Source: Candidatus Iainarchaeum sp.
GTDB lineage: Archaea > Iainarchaeota > Iainarchaeia > JAFGOX01
Direction: 5' to 3'
NCBI GenBank assembly: GCA_016926295.1
Contig: JAFGOX010000002.1
Coordinates: 1-34,034, forward strand
DNA length: 34,034 nucleotides
Shown here: piece by piece, positions 15,364 to 24,900 of the stretch
How the letters are laid out: every line of letters starts with the position of its first letter
Numbering within the stretch: the first letter of the stretch is position 1
Translations under genes and position numbers: made by a program
The notes under the pieces: generated by a model
The model's input: only the letters and a program-made list of their open reading frames with translations
Databases searched by the model: none
What the model was told of the DNA's origin: nothing

Positions 15364-15816
15364 TTATTTGTTTAGGTGAACTAGTTCAATTCCCGCTTGC
15401 TCCATCATCTTTACTGCTTCATCGTTTGGATATTCTTCGGCGAACACAACACGCTTCATCTTTGCGTTTATAATCATTTTCGCACAAAGTATGCAGGGCG
15501 CGTGTGTGCAATACAAAGTTGCGCCTTTTGGGCTATTTCCGTGCAGCGCGGCTTGAATAATTGCATTTTGTTCGGCGTGAACGGCACGGCATATCTCGGT
15601 TTGTGTTCCTGACGGAATATCCCTTTCATTTCTAATGCATCCAATATCTAAACAGTGTGGTAAATTTGCAGGTGCGCCATTATATCCTGTTGCAATTATG
15701 TGCTTGTCCTTTACAATGACTGCGCCTACATCATGCCTTAAACAAGTAGACCTTGTTGCCACTACTTTGGCGACATTCATGAAATATTCATCTAAACTCG
15801 GTCTTTCCTTTTTCAT
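15364..15816 (-). CDS. dCMP/cytidylate deaminase (ComEB-like)
   Basis: A zinc-dependent deaminase of the dCMP deaminase family (dCMP to dUMP for dTTP synthesis). The 150 residues include YFMNVAKVVATRSTCLRHDV and GAVIVKDKHIIATGYNGAP near the N-terminus, the zinc and proton-shuttle motif HAEQNAIIQA near residue 82, and the second zinc motif CTHAPCILCAKMII near 107. All catalytic residues (His, Glu and two Cys) are present. GGGG lies about seven bases before the ATG, with TATA-like CTTAAATAAAC about 36 bases upstream. It precedes thrC on the same strand. CDD specificity for dCMP versus free deoxycytidine cannot be settled from the sequence. Confidence 0.93.
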   Translation of the reverse strand: MKKERPSLDEYFMNVAKVVATRSTCLRHDVGAVIVKDKHIIATGYNGAPANLPHCLDIGCIRNERDIPSGTQTEICRAVHAEQNAIIQAALHGNSPKGATLYCTHAPCILCAKMIINAKMKRVVFAEEYPNDEAVKMMEQAGIELVHLNK

Positions 15817-15865
15817 AATTCTGCCCCTGTATTGAATTAGTGATTGTTTATTTAAGGAATTCGAA

Positions 15866-15938
15866 AGCTCCCGGCGGGAGTTGAACCCGCGACCTCATGC
15901 TTACCAAGCATGCGCTCTACCACCTGAGCTACGGAAGC
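15866..15938 (-). tRNA. tRNA-Thr (GGT)
   Basis: A 73-base tRNA without intron. Acceptor GCTTCCG/CGGGAGC (one T-G wobble), D arm GCTC/GAGC, anticodon stem CATGC/GCATG with loop T-T-GGT-A-A, variable AGGTC, T arm GCGGG/CCCGC. The discriminator is T, normal for archaeal tRNA-Thr. CCA is not encoded. It starts 67 bases from the divergent small membrane ORF, whose promoter region it shares. Confidence 0.95.
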
Positions 15939-16005
15939 AAAATAAGTATTACAAGTAAATAACGAAAGCTTAATAAAAGAAAGCGCGTTAGTAGCTTGTG
16001 GTATT

Positions 16006-16203
16006 ATGAAATCAAATATTATGATGTTTCCATTGTCTTTAGTTGTTGCATTAATATTTGCTTTTGCACTGCTAATTTATTTCAAACCCCCTGAATTGAA
16101 CCTTAATACACAAAATCTGGTGTTGGCGAACTTTGTAATGAATGCAATAATCCTTACAATGGTTTCAGTTATCGGAACAATGCTTATGTTAAAATCGAGG
16201 TAA
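16006..16203 (+). CDS. small two-TM membrane protein
   Basis: A 65-residue hydrophobic protein with two predicted membrane helices (about residues 8-26, FPLSLVVALIFAFALLIYF, and 40-60, ANFVMNAIILTMVSVIGTM), separated by a polar linker with PPELNLNTQN. No family recognised. A TATA-like TTAATAAAAG lies about 32 bases before the ATG. Its last 20 bases overlap the 3' end of the convergent hisS. Such short membrane proteins are common in small archaeal genomes; whether it is expressed is unknown. Confidence 0.6.
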   Translation: MKSNIMMFPLSLVVALIFAFALLIYFKPPELNLNTQNLVLANFVMNAIILTMVSVIGTMLMLKSR

Positions 16204-17476
16204 GGTCATCGACCTTTACTTCCTTTTGCTCATTCTTTTCCATATTTTTCAATGTTACAGTCCCTTTTGCTTTTTCATTTTCTCCGACTATTGCAACATA
16301 TTTTATTCCTTTGGAATTAGCATAATCCAATTGCTTTTTCATATTTCTTTTGAGCAGGTTTGTTTCTGCGTTTATTCCCTGCCTTCTTAATTTCTGGGAA
16401 ACTTCTATTGCGTAATCAAGCGTTTCCTCAGTCACATTCACAATGATTAATTCTGTACTGTTTGCCCTTTTAGGAACCTTTCCCTGCCTCTTGTAAATTT
16501 CAAATATTCTGTCAGCACCAAGGGAGAAGCCAGTTGCAGGCGTGTCTGTTCCGCCGTATAATCCAATCAACTTATCAAATCTTCCTCCGCTTGCAATTGA
16601 ACCGAGGTCCTCGTTTCCCACGGCAATTGTTTCGAATACGGGCCCCGTGTAATAATCCAAACCCCTCGCTATCTTGATGTCAAGTTTTACTTTGTCTGCT
16701 ACTTTGTATTTTTCGAGAAGGAAAATCAGTTTTTCTAGTTTTGTAACCGCATCATTTTTCGGAAGCTCTTTTTTCAGCTTTGCAAGGATTTTATCATTTG
16801 TTCCACTTATGTTTGTTTCATTCAAAAATTTCTTGGCTTTTTTCAAATCAAACCCTTTTTCCTTTAGTTCCTGCATTACCCCTTCTTCGCCTATTTTTTC
16901 CAATTTATCTACTGATCTGAAAATTTCAATTATTCTTTCTTCTGGTAAGCCCTGTTTAACTGCAAGTGCGTCCAAGATTCTCCTGTCATTCACTTTAATA
17001 TAGAACTCGCCTATTTTCAGTTCTTGAAGTGCCGTTATTCCCGCTGCCAGAACTTCTGCCTCTGCTTCTGGTTCTGAACTGCCTACAATATCAACATCTG
17101 CCTGATAGAATTCCCTGAATCTCCCGGCTTGAGGTCTGTCATACCTCCAGGCTCTGCCAATTTGGTATCTTTTGAATGGTTTCACAAGATTCGGGTTGTT
17201 GGCCACAAAGCGCGATAGTGGCGCGGTCAAATCAAATCTTAAGCCCAATTCCCTACCACTTTTGTCTTTGAAATAGTAAATCTCGTTCTTGATTTCTTCT
17301 CCCCCGCTTCCTTTTGCGCCTAAAAGCTCCCATGACTCAAATGCAGGGGTTTCCAAAGGGACAAAGCCAAATGATTCATATACTTTCCTGATTATGTCAA
17401 ACATCCGGTTCTTCAGAATCATTTCTTCTGGTGCATAGTCTCTTGTACCGCGCGGTGGGAGAATTTTTTCGCTCAT
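16184..17476 (-). CDS. hisS: histidyl-tRNA synthetase
   Basis: Charges tRNA-His (class IIa, 430 residues). It starts with PPRGTRDYAPEEMILKNRM, then VPLETPAFESWELLGAKGSG. Motif 2 is in RYQIGRAWRYDRPQAGRFRE, followed by FYQADVDIVG. The two histidine-specific motifs are ARGLDYYTGPVFE (about residue 270) and GGRFDKLIGLYGG. Motif 3 is TPATGFSLGADRIFEIY. The C-terminal anticodon-binding domain runs from about residue 340 to the end. AGGGGAT lies nine bases before the ATG. Directly upstream, on the same strand, is tRNA-His, its substrate. Confidence 0.96.
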   Translation of the reverse strand: MSEKILPPRGTRDYAPEEMILKNRMFDIIRKVYESFGFVPLETPAFESWELLGAKGSGGEEIKNEIYYFKDKSGRELGLRFDLTAPLSRFVANNPNLVKPFKRYQIGRAWRYDRPQAGRFREFYQADVDIVGSSEPEAEAEVLAAGITALQELKIGEFYIKVNDRRILDALAVKQGLPEERIIEIFRSVDKLEKIGEEGVMQELKEKGFDLKKAKKFLNETNISGTNDKILAKLKKELPKNDAVTKLEKLIFLLEKYKVADKVKLDIKIARGLDYYTGPVFETIAVGNEDLGSIASGGRFDKLIGLYGGTDTPATGFSLGADRIFEIYKRQGKVPKRANSTELIIVNVTEETLDYAIEVSQKLRRQGINAETNLLKRNMKKQLDYANSKGIKYVAIVGENEKAKGTVTLKNMEKNEQKEVKVDDLTSILT

Positions 17477-17500
17477 ATTTCAACAATCCCCTTAAGTTTT

Positions 17501-17506
17501 AAAAAA
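17501..17506 (-). terminator. T-run terminator after tRNA-His
   Basis: Six T residues on the minus strand directly after the tRNA-His 3' end are typical of archaeal intrinsic termination. This would limit but not exclude read-through into hisS. Confidence 0.5.
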
Positions 17507-17507
17507 G

Positions 17508-17583
17508 GGCGGGGGCCGGGATTTGAACCCGGGTCTTACGGGCCACAACCATAAATGCTAGACCAAGCTACACCACCCTCGCC
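17508..17583 (-). tRNA. tRNA-His (GTG) with encoded G-1
   Basis: The anticodon loop is T-T-GTG-G-C in stem TATGG/CCGTA; T arm CCGGG/CCCGG; discriminator C. The gene encodes the extra G at position -1 that HisRS requires, opposite C73. The acceptor stem GCGAGGG/CCCCCGC has one A-C mismatch (position 4-69). CCA is not encoded beyond a single C. It lies 31 bases upstream of hisS on the same strand. Confidence 0.93.
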
Positions 17584-17750
17584 ACAATCTGTACAGGGAT
17601 AATTAGCACTTAATTTAATATAGTTTTGTTTAAAAATCGAACGACAGAGTACACTAGGAAGATAGCAATCAGTGATGAACTGAATCCCTTTCCATAGTTT
17701 CCATCATAATATAATACCTGGGAAGAATTGTTTAAAAAACAGGTGGTCAA

Positions 17751-18413
17751 CTATCTTTTTACTTTTGCGTTCTTCAGAACCTTGTCAACCAGTTCTTTTC
17801 TGGATATTACAAGCACCTTGTCGCCTATTTTTATCTTTGTGTCTGGCTTTGGGATTACAAGTTCTTTATCGTATGAAATTGCGATTATTCCTGTGCCTTC
17901 AATCATTTTAATCTCACTTATTTTCTTGTTTCTCCAAGGGCTGTTGGCTTTAACCTCTATTTCCAATATCTCTGCGTTTCCCCTTGACAGGAAAGCAAGG
18001 TCTGCAACTGATGGTTTGGTTATTATTTCCTCAATGAATTCTGCGGCTGTGGCTTCAGGATAGAAAACCATGTCAATTCCCATTTTTGCGAGGACATCTT
18101 CTTCATAATGGGTTCTTCCGAGCCTGACAATTGATTTCTTTAGCCCAAGGCTTTTTGCGACCAGGGCAATGATAATATTAGTTTCATCATTTCCTGTTAC
18201 TGCAACAAGCGCATCCGCCTCTACAACGCCAGCCTTTTCCAGGACTTCAGGTTCTGTTGCATCTCCTCTTATTGCCAAAACACCGGTTTTGTTTGCGATT
18301 TCCTTGCATTTGTCTCCGGACAAGTCAATGGCCACTGCGTCATGGCCTTCATTAAGCAAGGTTTTTACCAAATAAAATCCAAGTGTTCCTGCGCCGACTA
18401 CGATTATGTACAT
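17751..18413 (-). CDS. trkA: TrkA-type potassium uptake regulator (RCK protein)
   Basis: The cytoplasmic NAD-binding gating subunit of the TrkH potassium channel. It has 220 residues: an N-terminal Rossmann domain with MYIIVVGAGTLG (glycine loop) and an acidic residue at the end of the second strand (AIDLS, Asp30), then NAIIALVAKSLG-type TNIIIALVAKSLG, then a C-terminal RCK_C domain (about residues 135-220) with SPWRNKKISEI and IKIGDKVLVISRKE. ATG 18413 was chosen because GGGAT lies just upstream; the longer TTG start at 18428 would include that site in the coding sequence. It follows trkH by 31 bases in the same operon. After its TAG stop the same frame stays open for 46 codons. Confidence 0.94.
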   Translation of the reverse strand: MYIIVVGAGTLGFYLVKTLLNEGHDAVAIDLSGDKCKEIANKTGVLAIRGDATEPEVLEKAGVVEADALVAVTGNDETNIIIALVAKSLGLKKSIVRLGRTHYEEDVLAKMGIDMVFYPEATAAEFIEEIITKPSVADLAFLSRGNAEILEIEVKANSPWRNKKISEIKMIEGTGIIAISYDKELVIPKPDTKIKIGDKVLVISRKELVDKVLKNAKVKR

Positions 18414-18444
18414 ATTTATCCCTTTCAATAGGCACTAATAGTAA

Positions 18445-19911
18445 TTAAGCTTTTCGCCCGTAGCCCTGCCTGAAGAACAAGGCAAAGCCCACTATTGATA
18501 AGATTGGAATTATTTCCAGCCTGCCCACCCACATGTTTATTATAAGCATGATTTTCGGACCAAATGCCATTTCGTATTGTGTTATTCCGCATGAGATTCC
18601 TGCATTACCCTGTGCTGATGCAACTTCAAATAAGGAATTAATCATAGGGTATCCGTAAAGTGTCAGAACCAGCGTTCCTATTAACAGGAATAAAAGATAA
18701 AGCAGGGCAAAGAAAACAATCATGGATATGTTTTCGTCAGAAACTATGACTCCTGCGATTTTTTTCTGGAAATATGCCTCCATCGGCAAAATGCTTTCTT
18801 TTAGTTTCCAATAGAGCGATTTCAGAATTACCCAGCACCTAATTAGCTTGATTCCGCCGGCAGTTGAACCTACTGAACCCCCAATTGACATCAGCAGTAT
18901 CAAGATTAGTTTTGTGAAATCCGGCCATTGCGCCACCATTTCCCCCGATGCATTGCTAAATCCGCCATCAGTCACCCCGCTTATCGCATGGAATAGCGCA
19001 TTGTTGAATCCAATCTGGATTGACATCAGCAAAGTTGCAACAATTATTATAAACAAAAGCAGCCTGAATTCAATACTGTTCCAGTAGGCCCAGAACTCCC
19101 TTTTTCTGAAGAACTTGTCATGTACTGCAAAACTCATCGCACCCAAAATCATTATCAGGGCAAGGGCCATATGGGTCCATACAGAGTTGAATGCCACCAA
19201 TCCGTTTGCATTGGAGACATTTCCTGTTGTTGAGATTGCATTCATTCCGTAATTGATTGCGTGCCATGCCGGCATTCCTGTTGCTGTTAATAATAAAATT
19301 CCGAAAATTGTAAAGCCAACGTAAATAAACCAAATTTCTTTTAGGGTATTCATAATATTTGGTCTTAACCTTTCTTCCCTCCCTTCTGCCTCTGCCAGTT
19401 TAACTGAATGGGTGTAGGATTTCAAAACTCCAGTTAATGCAAGGACAATTATCCCGATACCGCCAACCCAAGATATGAAAGTTCTCCAGAAGACGAGGCT
19501 TAAGGGTATTGTTTCTATTATCGGAGATAAAATGCTGAGCCCGGTTGTTGTGACTGCTGACATTGTTTCGAAATAAGCATTTATGTAGGTTATGTGCCCT
19601 GCGCTCATGAAGGGTATTGCGGCGACACCAACAAACAAAGGCCAGATAACTGCTGCGCTCACCATTGCGTGCATTACGCGGGTTTGTGTTTTTGTTCTCC
19701 CCAAAAGAGTGAATGTTCCGCCTAAAAGGAAACCTATTAGCATGCTGAATAAATACGAAACATAACTTGCCGGCCCCTCGGCTAAAATGAGACTGATGAG
19801 TAAAGGAAGAGAAAGGCTTATGCTTGTGTAAATAAGCAAGCGGCCCACTTCCCTCATTATTATTTTCAAATCATCAAGACTTGTTATCGCACTTGTATAT
19901 CTCATTCTCAT
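18445..19911 (-). CDS. trkH: TrkH potassium transporter
   Basis: The membrane subunit of the Trk/Ktr potassium uptake system, 488 residues with roughly ten hydrophobic helices. The four pore-loop repeats with selectivity glycines are visible: SAVTTTGLSILSP, NAISTTGNVSNANG, SGVTDGGFSNASG and ASAQGNAGISCG. GSVGSTAGGIKLIR is the conserved TrkH segment. It is followed by trkA, so channel and gating subunit are co-transcribed. A GAGAGAT stretch precedes the ATG. Potassium uptake is a housekeeping function; nothing unusual was noticed in the pore. Confidence 0.95.
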   Translation of the reverse strand: MRMRYTSAITSLDDLKIIMREVGRLLIYTSISLSLPLLISLILAEGPASYVSYLFSMLIGFLLGGTFTLLGRTKTQTRVMHAMVSAAVIWPLFVGVAAIPFMSAGHITYINAYFETMSAVTTTGLSILSPIIETIPLSLVFWRTFISWVGGIGIIVLALTGVLKSYTHSVKLAEAEGREERLRPNIMNTLKEIWFIYVGFTIFGILLLTATGMPAWHAINYGMNAISTTGNVSNANGLVAFNSVWTHMALALIMILGAMSFAVHDKFFRKREFWAYWNSIEFRLLLFIIIVATLLMSIQIGFNNALFHAISGVTDGGFSNASGEMVAQWPDFTKLILILLMSIGGSVGSTAGGIKLIRCWVILKSLYWKLKESILPMEAYFQKKIAGVIVSDENISMIVFFALLYLLFLLIGTLVLTLYGYPMINSLFEVASAQGNAGISCGITQYEMAFGPKIMLIINMWVGRLEIIPILSIVGFALFFRQGYGRKA

Positions 19912-19923
19912 TTTGAATCTCTC

Positions 19924-20889
19924 TTATTTAAACAAAATTTCAAACAGCCTTTTAAAGACAGAACCATACACCCCTGATAATGGCGCTATTGTTATCTTTG
20001 CTATCATCATTACCGTTCCTACGATTGTTATTGACAGCAATAATGCAAAATAATTTTTTAGCTCGCTTATTAAAGGCGAAGAATTAATTATTGCGCCATA
20101 CACCTGATTGTACTGCTCTTCCTCTGAAATAGTTTGTTCCGGAAGTGATTCTCCACCGGCATTTTTGAGCTGAAGTATTATTGCATTTTTTTGCGCGTCA
20201 GTTGCAGCAATTTGCTGTGCGATTATTTGCTCTTTTTGAGTATCATCTGCGCTTTCATAGAAATCCTGCCCCTCAAGCGCCTGAACAACTGTTTCGCGTG
20301 CTACTGGTTTTGATAGTTCACCTATTAATTGCGTTTTGTATTGCTCGCATAAGCCCATAAGGCCTTGTTGGGCCCCTGCCACCCCCTGCGCTGTTGGAAG
20401 TATATTTGTTATGGTTTTTTGCATTGCCGTATCAAAATACTGTGTTTGAATAGGGAGTATTGTTATGAACAAAATCAGGAACATTCCCGCGCAGGCGATT
20501 GTAATTCCTTTTGACGCGCCAATCCAGGACGCCCTAAGCGCATTCATACTCATTAATTCTGCAAATTTTACACTTGCCTCCTGGAAAACAAGAGGGGTTA
20601 TTGCTGCAGCAACCAATCCTGTTACAAGATAAACAAAATCCCATTGAAATACAAGTCCGCCAATTAAAACACCTAATATCATTCCAAGTGTTGAGAATAT
20701 CCATCCGTTCTCTACTTTGTTCATTGCAAGCGCGCTTACTGCCGAATAAGACAATGGCGCGAGTATAATGAAAATTATAATGCTTGGGTTAAGCACCTGT
20801 TCAAGTATGCTTCCTTCGCCCACAAGATTAAACAAGTTGTCTGCCGTTAGACTGATATTTGGAACAAAGGGGGTCCAAATCAAGGTCAA
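19924..20889 (-). CDS. membrane protein of unknown family, true start uncertain
   Basis: A protein with four to five membrane segments: IIIFIILAPLSYSAVSALAM, TLGMILGVLIGGLVFQW, LVTGLVAAAITPLVF, ACAGMFLILFITILPI and, after a long polar loop (about residues 165-280, one Cys, rich in Gln, Ala and Glu), ALLLSITIVGTVMMIA. The listed TTG start at 20889 cuts through the first hydrophobic segment. The same frame continues upstream without a stop to 21072 and encodes IINYRHAAIAFGLVFAL just before. There is an ATG at 21042-21044 after a GGTGAT site, but in the +1 frame; adding one A to the AAA run next to it would join it to this frame (373 residues). It lies between trkH and map. No family recognised. 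Confidence 0.7.
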   Translation of the reverse strand: MTLIWTPFVPNISLTADNLFNLVGEGSILEQVLNPSIIIFIILAPLSYSAVSALAMNKVENGWIFSTLGMILGVLIGGLVFQWDFVYLVTGLVAAAITPLVFQEASVKFAELMSMNALRASWIGASKGITIACAGMFLILFITILPIQTQYFDTAMQKTITNILPTAQGVAGAQQGLMGLCEQYKTQLIGELSKPVARETVVQALEGQDFYESADDTQKEQIIAQQIAATDAQKNAIILQLKNAGGESLPEQTISEEEQYNQVYGAIINSSPLISELKNYFALLLSITIVGTVMMIAKITIAPLSGVYGSVFKRLFEILFK

Positions 20890-21047
20890 TGCAAAAACAA
20901 GTCCAAAAGCGATTGCCGCATGCCTGTAGTTTATTATTTCATCTTTTTCTTTTGACAGGGGGCTTTTTCCCCTCTTTTCCGGAACCGCTGCAGTTTTTTC
21001 AATTTCTGTATGTATAACCCCTTTTGGTGTTATAATTGTTTCATCAA

Positions 21048-21932
21048 CTATACTATCACCTTCACATCTCCGTCAATTAATATCATGCTTTTTTCTGTTT
21101 GTGATATTAGCCCGTTGCTCCGTTCTTTTAAAGAGGGATATAGTTTTAATGCTTCTTTTTGTATGAGCTCCCTTAAAGCTGTGTTCAATTGTATTCCCCG
21201 AATTCCTTCAACAACCCACCTTTCTGCAAATGGCAGCCCTTTGAATTTTTCTGCGCGTTCCAGAAAGACTCTTCCTGCCTGCAATCTGGTTGATACTGGT
21301 TTTACAAGTTCCATTATTTGCGCTTCATTGGTATCAATTACATATCCGGCATCGCCGTTTGTTGCGAAGGGTTCGATTGCGATTCCACCTTCTTCAGGGA
21401 GTTTTTGCCCTTCTTTTGAATGTATGTTTGGTATGTTCAGCCCAGCATGCACTTTGTATTTTCCAAGGTTGTGCCCCCCGAGATTATGTATGGGCTTCAT
21501 TCCGTAGCTTTTGATTGTAGTTTCAATTTCCTTTCCAATCAGACTTAAGTCAATCCCTGGCTTTAATATGCTGATTGCGTTCTGCAACGCCATTTCTGTT
21601 GCTTCAATTAGTTTTCCGTTTTCTCCTGAGAAATCAACTGTGAATGCCGCATCTGCTATGTAGCCGTTGATATGCACGCCCATGTCAATTTTAACTACTG
21701 AGTTTTCGGGAATGGTTCTTTCGTCATTGAAGGCCGGCGTGTCATGCGCAGCAACTTCATTTGCCGATATGTTACAAGGGAAGGCCCATTCTCCGCCAAG
21801 CTCCTTTACTTTTGATTCTACGTATTGCGCCAGTTCCAGATGCTTCATTCCCGGCTTTGCTTTTTTCCTTGCGAGCTCTAAAACTTCCCGCAGAATTTTT
21901 CCCGCTTTTATATATTCTTTTTCGCCTTCCAT
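21048..21932 (-). CDS. map: methionine aminopeptidase, type II
   Basis: Removes the initiator methionine from nascent proteins. The 294 residues form the archaeal type IIa pita-bread fold. The metal ligands can be placed: Asp83 (KIDMG), Asp94 (IADAAF), His154 (LGGHNLG), Glu187 (AIEPFA) and Glu280 (QTEKSM), at nearly the same numbers as in Pyrococcus furiosus. ATG 21932 was chosen over 21956 because the longer frame overlaps the polB end, while GTGAG lies five bases before the shorter start. It follows polB by four bases and ends in a GGTGAT ribosome binding site for the next gene. Co-transcription polB-map is likely. Confidence 0.95.
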   Translation of the reverse strand: MEGEKEYIKAGKILREVLELARKKAKPGMKHLELAQYVESKVKELGGEWAFPCNISANEVAAHDTPAFNDERTIPENSVVKIDMGVHINGYIADAAFTVDFSGENGKLIEATEMALQNAISILKPGIDLSLIGKEIETTIKSYGMKPIHNLGGHNLGKYKVHAGLNIPNIHSKEGQKLPEEGGIAIEPFATNGDAGYVIDTNEAQIMELVKPVSTRLQAGRVFLERAEKFKGLPFAERWVVEGIRGIQLNTALRELIQKEALKLYPSLKERSNGLISQTEKSMILIDGDVKVIV

Positions 21933-21936
21933 AGTC

Positions 21937-24900
21937 TCACTTAAACCATGAATCAATTGTTTTCTGTTTTCCTTTTTGTAATAAGTCCTCTTCTTTATAA
22001 CCTAATGCATACAGTATCCTCATCGCTGCCGGAACCACCTGATTGTTGATATAGTAGTCAATATCATAATCCCCTTCTTTTACATAGGCGGCAACATCTG
22101 CTTTCTCAGAGATTGATTTTCCCCGTGATGTGATTATGTAATCTATCATGCTTCCGAGCCCGTATTTGTCTCCGCGCTCGTTTGCCTTGATTGCGGCTGA
22201 TGTATGCGGGCCAAGGACGCTGTAATTCTCCAAAGGCCTTGTTATTTTTGTGTGAATTGTCAATTCGCCGTTTGAAACTTCCTTTTTCTTCAGCTTTTCT
22301 ATAACTTCCTTAACATAGGAAATTGCTTTTTTCTCATCGCCGTCTTTCAGTATGTAAGTCAGAACTTTCATTTGCGTGTCCCTTGCAATCGCCGACCAGT
22401 CCCTCCTTACCAGTTCAAATCCTTTGATTTTGATGTGATTGTTCTTGTCAATCAGCGCATATTTTTTCTTTGCACCTTTTTCTTTGTCTCTTGTGGAGAT
22501 GAATATCCCGCGCTTGTGGCTATTTTCAAATTCAAGCTCCATTTTGTCAGGTAGCTTTTTGTTAACCTTTTCCAGGAATTCGTAAATCTTGTCTTCGCCC
22601 CACCCTTTTGGTATTTTCACATAAACGCTATCTGTGTCAGAATAAATGGGCGTAAAACCGAAATCCTCTGCATCCTTTATTGTCTTTTTTATATATTCTC
22701 TTGCCCATGCAGTTATTGATTCTGCGCAGGGTCGTGAATACCATCTTGAGCGGGGGTAGCCTAAATATCCGTAGAAAGAGTTATGTACGCCAGTAAAACC
22801 AGTTCCTGCAAAAAATCTTTCTGTTTCATTTACGGATAAATCATAGACATATTTTTCCTTATGATTCTTAATTATTTCAATTTTTTTCACTTTGTCAAGT
22901 CCGATATTTCCATTAAGTAGTTCACTAATTAGTCTGGTATAATCATTTTTTCCTTTTTTTAATTCGTATTCTTTTATTATTGTGCGTGCTTTATTGAGTG
23001 GAATGGTTTTGCGGTGATCGCTTTTTAATGTTTTAACTTTTTTCAATTCCGTAAGCAATGGCAAAATATATTCTTTCGGTATTGTGTTTACATAAGTGTA
23101 TTCGCGAGTACGATTTCTTTTCATGAAAGGAAGCCCATCCCTTACCTCTAGCCGGTACACCCCTGAATCTTTCTTTATACATAAATCATTATATCCTAGT
23201 AATAGTATTAGGAAAGAAAGGTCGTTTATTAGTTTTTTTGAAATGCTTGTCATTCTTGGCCATGGCGTGGTTTGATTTCCATCGCCAAGATAATAGCCAT
23301 GTAGGAATTCTATTTGGCATTCCTTTCTTGCATTGAAAACACATGGGGGAATTCGTTTTTCCCTTGCATTATTTCCACAACCTAACGCCTTAATTATTAA
23401 AAATATAGATTTTTGTTGGAGATAACATCCTTTTTTGTCTGTTCTTGGGGTTTTCCCAAAGCTTTCTTTTATACATTTAGCTATGTTTTTTCTTATTTTT
23501 ATATTTACATCGTCTTGGGCTATTTGAATTCTAAAACTGGTTCCGGTTGGATTTTTTCTTTTGTCTGAGTAACCTTCGGCGGTATAATACCCAAGAAATT
23601 TATAGAAGCTTTTTACTGCCTTAATTGCAGCGGGTATGCTGGCCCCTGCTCCACCCATTGTGCTGATTTGCCAGTTTTTAATTTCATCATATTGTAAATA
23701 AGGAATAATTTTCAGTAAATCCGTTAATTTAGCAAAATAAGCGAAGTTTCTATACCAAAATAATTCGGAAAAAACAGTTTCAACTTCTAGGCGATTAATT
23801 CCGGCTTTGGTAATAATGAAATATTGTGATTGGCTTGGCACTTTCTTTGGTTTTTTTAATGCCTTAATATATCCTGATTTTTCTAGCTGGTTTAAATGTT
23901 TGGCAATGTTGTGCCGGTCTTTCTTAAGGTTATTACTTATATTGATGATGCAATCAGGACCCGTGTTTTTGAGGTAGTTTAATATTTTTATTCGGCTTCT
24001 TGTTTCGGTTCTTTTTGTGAAATGTTTATTGCTTACCCTTATATAGAGCCCTTCGATTTCTTTTTTTGGTAAAGTTGAAAGGATTTCTAAGAAGTTTATG
24101 TATTTTTCATACTTTGGTTTAATTTTAGGAATTCCTTTTGGAATAACAACGGGCGTTCCTTCTTTTAGGTTTTTTGTTTTTATTGTTCTGAACCCTTTTT
24201 TATTGAATGTAAATATCCCGTGGTCTTCTGTTAGTGTAATATCCCTGCCTGATTTGAGCGTTACTTTGTATAATTTTTTTGGTGCGTTATGCCGTATTAC
24301 TGATTTTATTGGTAAAAATGCAGTTTCTTTTTCATCAAAGCTCAATGTTTCGTAATCCTCTACTTTTTGGATTTCTGTTGTCCCTACTTTTTTTGGGTTT
24401 TTTATATTTTCATCAACAAAGGCTCCAATCGTTTTTATTTCTATTTTATTATTTTTTTTAAGGATTATGGGTTCAGTTGCCATTAATGAGTTTGCAACTA
24501 TTTTCAAGCCCCATTGATAACCATACAATGATTGGTAATTCTTGTCAGTTTTTTTCATTCCCTTCATTTTCTCTTTTGTCTTTATTCTTTTTCTTAAAAC
24601 TTCTTCAACTAGTTGGGGGATAAATCCTTGCTTGTCCTTACAGAACTTAAATCCCTTTGGGGAGATGTCAAAGTCTTTGCAGTTTTCAACATTCAGAGTT
24701 TCTGGTGCAATGTTGTGCGCAATCATGATTGTTGGGTATAGCGATCTAAAATCGTATTCAGCCAGATTCTCGTGTATTCCGGGTTTTGGTTCCATTACGT
24801 ATGCGCCCTCGTAAGGGTCGAACATTCTTTTTCTCACATCTCTCTCTTTTGGCCTTCGCGGCGGGATTTCACCTTTGTTGAATGCCTCTTTTACAATGTA

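Noticed and set aside
17591-17750. Possible C/D box RNA (GTGATGA and CTGA-like motifs) between trkA and tRNA-His
   Set aside because: The spacing between the boxes does not fit an archaeal C/D guide RNA on either strand.
18414-18428. TTG start for trkA at 18428
   Set aside because: The ribosome binding site GGGAT lies inside that extension, pointing to ATG 18413.
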